Assembly: GCF_964355755.1 (NCBI RefSeq)
Contig: NC_092674.1
Coordinates: forward strand, 21,044,001-21,108,000
Origin: Antedon mediterranea
Taxonomy: Eukaryota; Echinodermata; Crinoidea; Comatulida; Antedonidae
DNA: 64,000 bases
Reading direction: 5' to 3'
Part shown: positions 1-20,319 of the stretch, piece by piece
Position numbering within the stretch: position 1 is the first letter of the stretch
Layout of the letters: each line of letters starts with the position of its first letter
The notes under the pieces: model-generated
What the model was told of the DNA's origin: nothing
What the model saw: only the letters and a program-made list of their open reading frames with translations
The model's database searches: none
Translations under genes and position numbers: made by a program

Positions 1-7894
<7,894 letters not shown>

Positions 7895-9440
7895 TTTCAC
7901 TTGCAATTCAAGAGAGCTGTAGGCTATGAATTTTTCTAACGCAACACAGTTGTACAATATTATGACCTAATAATACATGTACTATTATCAGGATTAAGTG
8001 ATATGGTCTACTGATCATTGAGGCCAGACCGTTATAATTTACTACTGTGGAATAATTGTTAATTGTAGCCTACTTGTTGTCTATTAAGTTGCATTGCCGT
8101 TGAGAGTACAATTTCGGGTGACTTTTTATTGGTATTATTTCCACTTTCAACGCATAAATTGATTATAAACGTCTTTTTTATTGTTTTAAATGTTAATGTT
8201 TGAGTATAAGAAATTATCGTACAAAATGTACGTGTGCTCATATGATTTCCACTTTCCACGCATTGATTATAAAACGTCTTTAGGCCTATATTGGTTTTAG
8301 ATTTATATTGGGATATTTTGTTATATTCGGAGTAGAAATTCAATCGTCAACAACGATAATGTTTTTAATAATAAAAATCCAACTGTAGGTCATGCTGTTT
8401 GAAGAATCAATGGGACACCCAAAACAGTTGGGAGAGTGAAAGTATGATAGTATTGACTCTCTGGCACTATCAGTATGTCATTTAACTTCGACTCAAGAGA
8501 TTGCAGAATAGAGGAAATATGGAGGAAATTTCCATCGCATGGTGTAAATTCAAGAATGTATTATAAATGGAGAGACACATATGGTCTTCTAACCTTTATC
8601 TTTTCGCGCAGCTGCTCCTAGCCAGCTATGTCGAGTCCCATGAGGACATATTCATTAATAAGCTGTTTCATAGCGGTATAGCTTTAGTATCTAAAGCCGA
8701 CAGTTTGGCGAATTTTGAAACTCGACTATAATTTATAGGTCCCAGCTGCGGGACCCAAAAAACGTCTGGGAGAGAGTCTATGAGGGCTCACACGTTAACG
8801 ATTTTGGATTCGAATTGGTTGACGCGAATCAACAGATTGTGGAAGAATTTTCACTTGTACCACACACGTTGTCTCTAGTTGCATGCCTACAACAGTTCAG
8901 GTTGAGGTCACACACAAACAGGCTACAGCACATTAAAGTTCAAAATTGACCATTTTTAAGTGCCATTTTTTAATTAGTAGATTAATATTTGTTGGCAAAT
9001 AATACATTGTTGGAAAGGTACACATGTCTTCTTTCAAATGCTGTGTATACAATTATTAACTAGTGAAAAAATGGGCATGTGATTCATAATTAAAGAACTA
9101 TTTGTATGTATCTTTGCGATTAAAAGACATCTTTTTAATAATTAATCATAAATTAATCAAAAGAACAATGATTAATTTTTAAATGTCGAGCGGCATTTTT
9201 TGTAAGAAATATTTTTTGTTTATTATTTTTATTTATCATTGACAGTTGTCTGAAATAAAAGTTGAATTGAATTGAATACAGGTAATACAATGTACTATCC
9301 TATGGACTATTAAATACATGAACGGCGCCCCCGTGAATTTGGTGGAGCTCGTGACTGGTCATGCGTAAAATTTATTACAAAGTTGTGTTTTTTGAGTTGA
9401 TGATTGCGCAGGCAGTCAAAAAAAGAGATACTAAAGCGAA
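7895..9440. other. Head-to-head intergenic region between ABCC4-like and GRTP1
   Basis: About 1.5 kb separating two divergent start codons, so it should contain both promoters and 5' UTRs. No TATA box or CpG cluster could be assigned with confidence. Two related direct copies of a stretch ending in CATTGATTATAA occur near 8145-8190 and 8245-8290. The stretch 9220-9280 ends in GAATTGAATTGAAT after an AATAAAA-like motif and resembles the 3' tail of a retroelement. Confidence 0.5.
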
Positions 9441-12400
9441 ATGGCAGAAAAGTCGGAAGAACCGAAAGTGGAATCAGATTTATCGTTTAGAGAGTAAGTA
9501 CACTTCATTTAATTACACTATGTTAGTATGAGATTTTAATAATGAACTGTGTATTTTTGTATAAATTGAAATGTTTTCATAATCTTCGTAAACTAAAGAC
9601 TACCTACCTAGGCCTAGGCTAGTCTAAAGCTAGCCTAGCTAGAGCCTAGCTAGGAGGCCTTAGTTAGTACAGTAGCTAGCTATAGCCCCGGCTATGTATG
9701 TAGGCCTAGTAGGGCTAGGCAGGCTACACGATTACGGGGCCGCCTAGTTGCTTGGTCCGAGTGGGCCTAGGCCTAAAATGTAGGTAATGTAGGCCTATTG
9801 CCTATACTAGCTAGGCACAATTGGCACACTGTGTATACATGATCGTTCGACCAATGTAAACAACAATTTAAAAGTGCAGCAAACTTGGTAAATGGTATTT
9901 TAGTTTAGGGCTAGCCAGGCTATTGCTGCTTGCTTACCATACCATCCTTTTATACTTATATTAAAATTAATAATGAGTTATTTTGATACTGTAACTTGTT
10001 AAGATAGGAGCTGCCTCCTCATTTATTTTGTATTATGTGCTAATTAATGTACCAAGAATTAATGAAGAGTAGTTACAGTATGTCAAGTACCAGATTTTGA
10101 ATAAACCTCAACAAGCTCTCACTCCCCGCACCAAGACTCTCAAATCTAATTTTTTGGGAGTTTCAAGTCAGGAACATTTCGCCTGTGATCATTTCGACCC
10201 AGCCATCTAGGGCATTTCTTCCTATCTATACTTATATAATGGGAATCTAAAGCCAACAGCAAGCTTAAACGGCGCTAGTTCCGTTTCGCACCTGTTTTTA
10301 TTTCGACTTCCTTTTGACTCCAAATTGTTAAGCAACTTATTGTGAATACCACACCTTAAAATTGGGCCTCATAAGTACTTTTATGAAGAACAATCACATA
10401 AAAGGTAACAAATATTAAATCCTTAAATTGATGATTTTACAGACATGTTTCTCGCATAGCGTTCGCGAATTTAGCATACTCGAAGTTCAATATTTTCGTT
10501 TCTATGGAGCGCCAAAAGAGCAACAACAATAGATGGTTAAAAACTCAGTGGAATGCGTCTTCTTTTAATGCATTTATTATTGAAATACACGTTTAATTTT
10601 AATATATTTTGTCAATAAAAATGCTGTAACATTTTACTGCTAATAATTTGCTGTTTTTAAATAGCAACCAACCCTAGGCCTAACTAAGAGTAAGACTATA
10701 GACTAAGAGGAATATTATCAGGTATACCCCTACAGTACATGTAATATGATGATGAATTTGTCGATTTTCATTCCTAAAAGTTCCTGCAAAAACCATGTAC
10801 AGTATCCAGGGAAAAATTTCATTTAACATTTTCTTTAGCAATATTGCTAATCAAACTGATTTTTTAGTCGAGAAACATAGTTTTGTATTGTATTTTTTGC
10901 TACACGATATCAGAAATGTGTAGCAATAAGGATGTTTTGTATAGCTTTTTGCTATGCTACACTGGCGAAATTATGGGTATTGCTAAACACCGCAAACTCC
11001 CGCAAACCCCCGCAAACCTCCAAAAAAACATAGCAAACCCCATCGAACCAACACTACATGATTCAATCACTTTTATGTTGGTTCGATGGGGTTTGCTATA
11101 TTTTTTTGGAGGTTTGCAGGGTTTAGCAATCATTTTTGACCAAAAAATGATGTTTTACCCCAAAAATAATTAGTTAACAGTAAAAATGTATTATTTTTTT
11201 TACATGGATATACCCAGTGGGTTGTACACTACATGATTCAATCACTTTTATGTTGGTTCAATGGGGTTTGCTATGTTTTTTTGGAGGTTTGCGGGGGTTT
11301 GCGGTGTTTAGCAATACCCGAAATTATTCCTTGGTATCAACAGTAATATTTTTGTTGCATTGACATTGACAAAATATGATAAAATTGAACGTAATTTTCA
11401 CCAATAAATGCATTAAATATACACAATTTACTGAGTTTTTAGCCCTCTATTATGATTGCTCTTTTGGCGCTCCATAGAAACAACAACATTGAACATGGAG
11501 TATGCGAAATTCACAAACCGATGACGTGTGAGAAACACGTCTGTAAATTCATCAATTTAAAGGATTTATTTTTTACTTTTTGTGTGATCTCCTTCGTAAA
11601 AGTATTTTTGAGGCCAAATTCTAAGGTGTGGTACTCACGATAAAGTTACTTAACCAATTTTGAGTCGAAATAAACGACAGGTGCGAAACGGAAATAGCGC
11701 CGCTTAAACATGATATGTGTAAGTATTACAGTACATCTTTTCCTACATATTATAAGTTGGTGACCTGTTGTAATAAACATAGTATTATGTATCAGAATCA
11801 AGGTGAAAAACTTGGTTGGATTCACTTTCTCAAAACCATATTCAACACTATCTAACTAAAGAATGTCTTTAACCTCTAGAAATTGATTTTAATGTTTAAT
11901 TGTAATGATATCACTCAAATATAATCTTTTTTACAATGAGCATGCCTTCGCACGGGGACAAACGTGCCTTACTGTACTTAGGTAGACCTAGGCTGATCCT
12001 CGTCTGACAGAACCATTTCAACTGTACTGTAGATAACTGATGAGTAGAGATCTATAATACATTCAATATGGGACGTTGCAATATGCTTAATTGACAAATT
12101 AAACATTAGAATGTAACAAATGAATTGCGTTTGGCATGTCATGTTAAACTACTGTGATAATAAAGGATTATTTAAATTAAACAAAAGGTTACATTGAGTA
12201 TGTTTGTCAGGTACTCTATGTTAATACTATGGTTGTAAGTACTGTAGTTGAAGTGGGTATACTCAAGTACTGACAGTATCTTCAAGTACTAACTATTTAT
12301 TAAATATAGTCATGGTATTTTACAGTACTGTATGTGGCAGATTTCAAAGCACATAATTTTAGATCTAGTCTAGATCTCCTAATTAGCCTACATATTAACT

Positions 12401-15400
12401 AAAAACAATAAAAATACAGTCCAAATTGTACTGAAATTGTAAAATTAAAATCTAGTATTACTCCATAGGAATTAGTAAAAAATACTACCGTAATCATTGT
12501 GCTGAAAACATGGTATGGTATCAGTAACGCTGTATAAAGGCAAATTTAAATGAGCGCTAATCTTGCACATCAATCAAGTCGAATAAAAAATTATGGCATA
12601 ATATTTTGAAAAAAATAAAATCTGTTTCTTTCCTCTTAAACCCCTGTCTGTTTCGCTTTCTGTGAAAATGGCCATAAGAAATAAAATACTGTAGATTTTA
12701 TACTTTTTGTTTTCTGCTTACTGTTAGCACACTGTTACCGCTCGTCTGTGTAAATTGGCCTTAAGGCCCAATTCTACAGAAAATTGAACCTACAGTATTC
12801 ACTGAGAACTGTACCTCCTAAAAGAAATATTTGAAACTTAGTGCCATCACATAGCATCAAACATTTGTTAGAGGATGTTTAAATACTCAAATCAATCAGG
12901 AACTGTTACCAATACAGTATCATTTTACACAGTAGATTATGCAAACAATAAATAAAATGAAATTAGAAACATGAATAAATTTAGCTTTTGTAAAGTGAAG
13001 GTAACTCAGACTATTCGAATGGTTATTTGGACTTTTTCTGTGTTAATTTAAAGTTTAATTAACGTTTCAATGGTGAATTAGTACAAAATACATGTAGTAC
13101 CTTTTAAATTGAAAATTATCCTATAAGATGTGGACATACGTAATCCTCAACCAATTGACAAATCGTGGTCTCTGGTAAGTTTCTATTTTTAGTGTGGGCA
13201 TCTATAAAATCATTGTGATTATTTGATTTAAATTCTGTATAGATCTATTTTCAGATTCTGTTTTTGTTTATTTTAGTTTTTTTTTGTATTTAAATAATAA
13301 TATTTAAAAAATAATACATACTGTAGCTACCATTGCATGAACAGACAAAATTACTAAAAGGCAACCAGTTGTTCCAAGCCATCCACTAACACATTAGTTT
13401 TAAAGCTCAGGTACAGGCATGAATTTTAAATATAATCTGGTTAATTGTACATAAATCAAATATTTGTAACAGAAATCAAGATGAAAAAACATGAATTAAC
13501 CTTAATATGGTCAAATACAAAATTTGGCAAAATTCTGCCATAAAAACCAGAAAGACTTTTTTTCAGTAGTTAAGTAGTTTAACCTATTGTAATAACATGT
13601 CTGGTGACTCCCTAGAAGGTGAAAAAAGATGGTGGATATACGGTGGATAATTTTTGCTATACCATGAAAATAAAAATCTGAAGTTGAATAAAAGTACCAG
13701 AAATGTAAAATTAAAGTTATATTACCTATATTTAGTCATCTGAAAACATTTTTTACCACACCATTTATTTTTCATAGCATTTTAAAATGCCTCTCTATTT
13801 ACAAAATGTGTGTACAAAAGAATAGAGATTTTACTGCGTAATTTGAACTATCCCCCCACTGATAAGAAAGTGCTTATTTTCAACAAGCTCGTGTAACACA
13901 AAAAAATCCAACAAATTATGAAACATACAGTACAGGGAAACTATTGATCGATAATTATTGGAGTGTATGATCAATAGAAATGGGCTTACTGTAAATAGGC
14001 CTACTGTAAACATTTATTCAAGCTAAAAGCCTACAACTTTACTGTACGGTATTACAATAGAATTTATAAGATAATTTAAAACAATTGAGGTACTGTTTTA
14101 CACTTTTTTTTGTCTATTACTAATACTAGCCTACATGGTTTAGGCTATATCTTATGTTCTGCATACCAATTTATCACCATACTGTATGCAGTTTCTCTTT
14201 ATCCTTATAATTCTATCATCCTATAATATTTGGTCCTAATTTGGTCACGGTCATTGAATTTTATTAGATTTCCCATTCTAGATACTAGGGGAAAATGTTC
14301 AGGAGAAAAACATCAGAAGTGTGTTCCCATCATTTTAATATTTATCACATTTTACACTATAGTAGCATAACAAAAGTAGAAGTATTAGAAAGAAGAAGAA
14401 AATCATTCTTTTTTTTTCAATTGTATTATTTTAGTGAAATTGATCCTTATGGATTCAGAAGATCTGCAGATTTTGATTATGATTCATATGAAGCCTTTAT
14501 GTCTGACTATTTAGCAACTTTAACAAGAAGAGCCATCAAATGGAAAAAAGTACTCAAAACAACAAAAGCAATATCAAAATCAAGAAAAGGTAAAAGAATC
14601 AAAGTTCTTTACATTTTTGTTACTGATATGATTGAATAATTATGATCATGATGTACACATTATACGCATACAGTATTCCAAATGATGCTTTCACATTACA
14701 GTATTACCCTGGTTATTTTTATCAAACACGTGTATAAAAATATTCTTCCATAATGTCGCCAGTAATCAGCACAGTCGGTGTTGACCTAACCAGGTTCCCA
14801 TATTTGTCACCCTTGGTCGAGGGAGGAAAATGTAAGTTACTGTAAAGTCTTGCCTAATATATGGACACAAGCAATGCAACGAGCATGCATATGACTCAAA
14901 CTCACGATCAGAAGTCCAACTTCTAACACTCTCAAGAAGCTCTTAAATCTTAATACCATATTTAAAAAAAAGGAAGTACCTTGCCGTAATTACACGCTTC
15001 CCTCAATCATTCGCCAGTGGCAAACATTGCTCACTCAATTAAGAAATGACAATCTCTCTTTACTCGGAAAATTTAAAAAAAAATTGAATAATGAAAAGTA
15101 CTAAAAATTGTACTGAAGTCTGCGAGTGCAATATTCACATGGAAAATCAATGATTGTTTTTCTAAATTTAGATTATTGATACAACTTTAAATACTAATGC
15201 AAATTTGATTACATAATTTATTTTATTCAGTCATCTCTGTGAACTCAATTAAACTTGCCATCTGGAATTGTACTTTAAATATAATATTGATATTTTAATA
15301 ATAGTCATACTGTAGTGTATGTTTATTTTGTGTGCGTGACACTTATGCATTTCATTTTATTAACACTTTCACCGCCAGGCATTCAATAAAGGAAGTACCC

Positions 15401-18400
15401 CTCACCGCCAGCCATTTTAGATAAATTTACCTGTTTTTCAAAGCTCATAGCAAGGGTGTTTGTAATCAGAATAACATGCAATATACACTCAAATAATGAG
15501 ATAGAAATAAACTTTCCAATGGTACCAAACACTTTATTGAAATAAAACTGTAATACCACATAATTGTACAAAGAACTTGGCTCACTTTTAGCACTTTAGG
15601 CTCAATCGGAGAACAAAGCAGAGATAGGTTTCACGTTTCTCAACCTATTCTACAAACTAGCCTAGGCCAGGCTAGCTAAATTATCTCTTATTATTTATTA
15701 CATTTTATAAACCAGATTTAGGTACAAATATGCAGTACCTTCATCATCTGGGGATAATAAATACTCATTTTCAGAGTCAGAGTCGGCAAATATTTCTGCA
15801 ATTGATTCGTCCGCGCGCAGTAAGCACATTATGTTGTTTACGGATAGGACGCGATGTAGGCCAGCTGGGCCAATGGCACTAGGAGTTAATAAAGTATCAA
15901 AATATTTGCGGTCCAGATCGACTTGGATGTTGAAATTTCTACATGCGGTCCATATATACCTGATCTAACAAATTGTGCAATAAAAAGCCAAAGACGAAAA
16001 TTTCCGTCTTTGGCGGTCTGGCGCTGGGCATCGAAAGACGGAGATTTCCGTCTTTGGCGGTGAAAGTGTTAAAAGACATGTGGTGCGTTTCATCGTACGA
16101 AACCAAACAATTTTCTAACTGTTTTTTTTGTTTTGAATCTATCATATATATTATATGCAAAATATAAATAAAAAATAATAATATTGATATACTGCACGAA
16201 AAAGTCATATCCACCCTTTTGGAAACAGTTGATGTTTGTTTGTCTTTGTGGAATAATAGTTCTGGCAAAAGAAAGAGAAAGCTATTCATAAACTTGTAAA
16301 AAAAAAACTGCATTCCATTTCAGTACCAGCAATTTAAGATGCACATACCGGCTTATAAAATAGTTCTCCGTTATGTAAGTAGACAAATTAAAAACAAAAA
16401 TCAAAAATATTGGCAAAAGCATTACAATAAAAATTCAGAAATTAAGACATCTACTGTAAGCATTCTCGCATTGTTAAAGTATTATTGCTGTGCGAAGTAA
16501 TATTCTATAAGTTAATTCCACGTTTATTATTACATTGAATGGTAAAATATTTGTTCGTGCCATGCCTTTAGCATTGCAAACCTCAAAGCACGTCTGGGAA
16601 AAGAGTGTTGAGATGTATGCAGAGAATAGTCTGTAAGACTTGTGTAATTAGTACAATGTTTTCATTTTGCCTGTTTCTTAAATTATTAAATAGAATATCA
16701 ATTTTAAAAAAAGCATCAGCATTTTAATTAACTCTTACAGTACATCAAAAAGTTGAGCCACGTTTTTAAAAAGAAATATTTCTTGTTTTATTCTTCAGTG
16801 AAACGATATGTTAGAAAGGGCATTCCAAGTGAACACAGAGCTGATGTATGGATGACGGTTAGTGGAGCAAGTGGACGAATGGCCAATAATTCTGGCCTTT
16901 ATCAACGATTACTAAATGGACCCCAAAACGAAACTCTCTGTGAAACCATTAAAATAGGTACAGTATGACCAAAAGAAAAATATTTAGATTAGTGATAAAG
17001 TATTTTAAACAATTGTGAAATTATGTACAAATGACAATAATGTTTGTATTGTACTGTACATTTGAATACTGTTTTTATAACAAAGAAAAAAACTCTGAAT
17101 ATGATACTAAAATGCTGATTCCAGTATACATTTTTGAATACATAATATCATTGACTTCATACACTCAACGGGCTGCATTGTAGAATACATTAGTGGTGCA
17201 TAACCTAGTCTTTAAACTGTGTACCTGATGTGATTCAGATATTCGATGGGGTGTATGGTAGCTCACTTTTTGAGCTGTGATTGTGTTAAAGTCGACTTTC
17301 TAGTTGTAATATAATAACTCTATGATTATAATACATTTTTTTTAAAGACCTTCACCGAACATTCCCTGAAAATATTTTCTACTGTAATGATGCTACAAAC
17401 AGTAAACGTCCGTCCTTAGAAAACGTTCTGACCGCGTATGGACATCACAACACGAAAGTAGGTTATTGTCAAGGAATGAACTTCATCACAGCTCTCATGT
17501 TAGTCATTGTCAAAGATGAGGAGAAATGTTTCTTTCTACTTGATGCCCTCCTTGATGAACTGTTGGAGCCAGGTTCGTATTTATAAATTACACAGTTGAG
17601 CCATTTGTATTAAGCGGACACTTTTGGCATCAGAGACATTTTTCTTACAAGAGGTGTCTGCAAATGAAACTTATTTGAAGAATATTCTGTACACTGAAAA
17701 GTTTATATAGGCTGAGTTTACACAATTGTAAGCATGTTTCTAAGCCAAAAGAATCAGGACACCCTGATTGTTGATTGTAACGAGATAAACAATGACAGTT
17801 TTTGTAGAAAGTCACACAGTTTGCATATAATTCTCATAAAATTCTTTGTTTAACTGAAAATCACTACACAGTCACACAGTCCGAAATTTGTCATGTCAAT
17901 TCTGACCTATTCTAAAGCCAGACGGTCAGAGAGCCATTAAAAACTTGAAATGAATGAATATTACTGACAGAGTTTTCTGTTCTCTGGAACTAAAGAAAAG
18001 AAGTATGTGGTACAATATATAATTTCCTTTAAAAAGGAAGTACAGTAAGTAGGATTAAGAATTTTTCTCATGTACTGCAACCATCTTTGCCATTTTAATC
18101 CAGAAGATGTAACATCATGTAAAAAGATATTCTCAACTTTGGTACATTTGATAGAGGTTTATAGAATAAAATTCCATGAGCAAATTCTAAAGGTGAATAT
18201 TTCTTATGAAAAAACAGGTTATTACTCTGAGGATCTTATTGGTACTAAGGTAGAGCAAGGTGTTCTAATGGAGTTACTGAAACTGAAGATGCCAGAGATA
18301 GCTGCTCACATTCTGAAGCATGACTTAGAGTTGTCACTTCCTACAACTAAATGGTTTATATGTCTCTTTCTTGATGTATTGCCTATTGAGGTAAGTTATT

Positions 18401-19865
18401 ATTTTCAACAATTTTTTTTTAGTTGAGTTGCCATGCAGTAAGGCGATGAGTACCATTGTCATAAAATCAGCACAGTGTCCACTCGACCATAGTTCTGGTG
18501 CTAGAACAAGTCTTCTCAGATAAGGACTTAAAACTGGAGATCAAGTGTACAGTACACATTGGCTCAGTGCATGTTTCAGAAGAGTAAGGGGTTACTCTGG
18601 TGTACTTGTCCATCTCAGCCCCTGGCCTTGTGAACAGACGAATTGACGCTATTTCTTGGCTACTCAACACAAAGAGACGCTTGATAGATGAATGTACAAA
18701 TATTGTTGTTGTATGTGACATCCACACTTGTGTGCAATTCAGACCAGTTACATTACATATTCCGAACATTTCACAATTTTTTACATGTCAATACATGGAA
18801 TAAAAAATAAAATCTGCTTTTTAAAGTTGTATAATTTTATTTCCACAGACAGTGCTCCGGATTTGGGACTGTATGTTCTACGAGGGGTCAAAGATCATAT
18901 TCCGTGTAGCTTTAGGTCTTATCAGTCGCAATGCACAAACAATTATGAAAGCAAACAGTTTTACAGCATTGATAGAAGCATTTAGGGAATCTACTCAGAG
19001 TTCAGCCAATTTAGACTGTCATGAATTCATGCAGGTAATAACCCAATACAAATTACTCTTACACTTTTTACAAGGAAACATTAAACATAACATAAAGCTT
19101 ACAGCAGTCTACTATAACAAAGTCTTGTTTAAAACTGTTGGGAGAAGTTTGTGATTCCTGTCTAGACTAGTACTGGAGGCTGTCATTTTGTCTATCTGGA
19201 CAAACACATGACTGCAAAGAACCCAAAGAATGATTCACAAACTAGTTTGTCAAAATGGTGCACTGCCTAACTTCTGAAACCAAGTTTACAGAATCTTTTT
19301 CTTGCCAAACTCTAGAGTCTTTCTTCCTGAGTTTTTAAACAAAATTTTACTAGTGCAGACTAGGCTTCAGTTATGTACACTGTTGTATCCCAAAGACGTC
19401 CTTATAAGGTATGAGCTGTGTAGAAGTAGTTTTAGATCTTCATTGATGTTGAAACAATGCTTGACACCTCAGGAGATGGGAAATACTGTATTGTCGATGG
19501 TGTGGGGTCAAAAGGTTATAACCTCCTTTTTATTAGCAAGAGATCATTTTTGGCCAGAACGAACTTGCAAGCTGCATATGTGCAGGAGACTGCTTAACCC
19601 CAAAGTTGTATATTACAGATCTACTCTAGGATCTGGACAGCATGTTAGTTTATTTTTCAAATTATACCTGAATAGAATTTTTCTAATATTGTTATTCCCC
19701 ACAGAAAATTGAAATTAGATTTGTTAATGTTTATAACAAAAAAATAACAAAAAAAGTAATATATTTTTACTTCTTTTACAGCTTGCCTTCCAAGATTCAC
19801 TCACACGAGATACAATAAACAGATTAAGGCAAGATGTGAGAGATAAGCTTCAAAAGGAACAGTAA
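9441..19865 (+). CDS. GRTP1: GRTP1-like TBC domain Rab GTPase-activating protein
   Basis: Growth-hormone-regulated TBC protein 1 family: TBC proteins act in the cytosol and on membranes to speed GTP hydrolysis by Rab GTPases. Seven exons join in frame: 9441-9493, 14435-14589, 16799-16957, 17348-17572, 18218-18390, 18849-19034 and 19782-19865, giving 344 residues (human GRTP1 is about 336). The N-terminal block DPYGFRR..DFDYDSYE..F and TLTRRAIKWKK match the family. The TBC domain starts at VKRYVRKGIPSEHRADVWM. Both catalytic fingers are present: the arginine finger in DLHRTFP (Arg about 126) and the glutamine finger in GYCQGMN (Gln about 164). The later blocks WFICLFLDVLPIE, TVLRIWDCMFYEGSKIIFRV and the short C-terminal exon ending LQKEQ complete it. 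The ATG at 9441 has a purine at -3 and G at +4. No damage was seen, so an active enzyme is expected; its Rab substrate cannot be read from sequence. Confidence 0.95.
10269..11703. mobile_element. Foldback DNA element flanked by TTAA, host of a nested element
   Basis: Two arms of about 250-270 bp, 10269 to about 10535 and about 11450 to 11703, are imperfect inverted copies. One end reads CGGCGCTAGTTCCGTTTCGC and the other is its near reverse complement. TTAA stands immediately outside both ends (10265-10268 and 11704-11707), compatible with a TTAA target-site duplication as in piggyBac or Kolobok elements. No transposase is encoded. A second element (10807-11333) is inserted in its centre. It lies in GRTP1 intron 1. 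Confidence 0.7.
10807..11333. mobile_element. CAGGG-ended MITE with internal hairpin repeats (long copy)
   Basis: It starts CAGGGAAAAATTTC and ends GAAATTATTCCTTG, an inverted pair, and is bracketed by GTATC at 10802-10806 and 11334-11338, a perfect 5-bp duplication. The first 110 bp match the short copy at 41681-41803. Inside, a segment containing TAGCAAACCCCATCGAACCA near 11030-11050 is repeated in inverted orientation near 11074-11098 and 11254-11276, so the single strand can form alternative long hairpins. No protein is encoded. Confidence 0.8.
15364..16068 (-). mobile_element. Internally deleted piggyBac-like element with transposase N-terminal remnant
   Basis: Inverted ends CACTTTCACCGCCA and TGGCGGTGAAAGTG are flanked on both sides by TTAA (15360-15363 and 16069-16072), the piggyBac target duplication. 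The right end carries two subterminal copies of a unit containing TTTCCGTCTTTGGCGGT. On the minus strand, 15829 down to about 15737 reads MCLLRADESIAEIFADSDSE followed by NEYLLSPDDEG, an acidic leader typical of piggyBac/PGBD transposases. No catalytic domain remains, so this is a non-autonomous relic in GRTP1 intron 2. Confidence 0.75.
17590..17670. mobile_element. Tc1/pogo-type terminal-repeat relic
   Basis: The sequence around 17593-17625 reads GTTGAGCCATTTGTATTAAG followed by CGGACACTTTTGG, with a partial inverted echo (CTTACAAGAGGTGTCTGC) at 17645-17665. This pattern is common in pogo-like miniature elements. It is short and degraded and lies in GRTP1 intron 4. Confidence 0.4.
18425..18640 (+). 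mobile_element. SINE copy (same family as 33930-34240), degraded head
   Basis: It matches the body of the better-preserved SINE at 33930-34240 through the stretches ATAGTTCTGGTGCTAGAAC, GTCTTCTCAGATAAGGACT, CAAGTGTACAGTACACATTG and AAGGGGTTACTCTGGTGTAC. The tRNA-like head is poorly preserved. It lies in GRTP1 intron 5 in sense orientation. Confidence 0.7.
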
Positions 19866-20309
19866 CATCAAGTTACAGAATAGTAAAATTATATATATTC
19901 AATACAACCAGTACCAGCAACTATGTAGATTGCATTTTTATAAGAAAGTCATTGGAGAAACCCTATTTTACACATTAGGTACATTTGACAATTACTGTTA
20001 TGAAAAAACAAAAATATACATTCTTTTTTTTCCAAGCCATGAGCCATTCATTTCAAATTTTGCAGTTTTTTATGTTTTTTTTCTTCCATTTTAAAAACTC
20101 TTGCTTGTACAAAAGGTTTGTCACTTTCTCTATGTAATAGTGAAAATTCTATTCAATCAGTTTCTTGTTTTTTAAAGCAATTGTTGTATTAATTGTATTT
20201 CTACAAAATTAAATTAACTACAAACTACAACTCCTAGGTTGTGCAGTGGGAATTGCATGCATGAGTGATTTCACAGCAACCTCTATTATTTTCTTTTATA
20301 TAACACCTA

Positions 20310-20315
20310 AATAAA
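20310..20315 (+). terminator. GRTP1: Candidate polyadenylation signal for GRTP1
   Basis: An AATAAA hexamer about 445 bp after the GRTP1 stop codon, just before a repeat begins. The placement is plausible for a 3' UTR of this length; there is no transcript evidence. Confidence 0.35.
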
Positions 20316-20319
20316 TTCC

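Larger units (their letters stand above)
9494..14434. other. GRTP1: GRTP1 intron 1
   Basis: Apart from the nested foldback element, the intron holds a patch at 9601-9800 unusually dense in TAGGCCTA and CTAGG-type palindromes. The remainder (about 11710-14430) is AT-rich with no supported exon, repeat array or RNA gene. Confidence 0.6.

Noticed and set aside
8059-8343. 94-residue frame with CVESGN repeated
   Set aside because: It arises from a short direct repeat in AT-rich DNA; no domain, no splice support.
14750-14835. GC-richer block in GRTP1 intron 2 that looked like a possible RNA gene
   Set aside because: No A/B box, Sm site or stable stem-loop could be identified.
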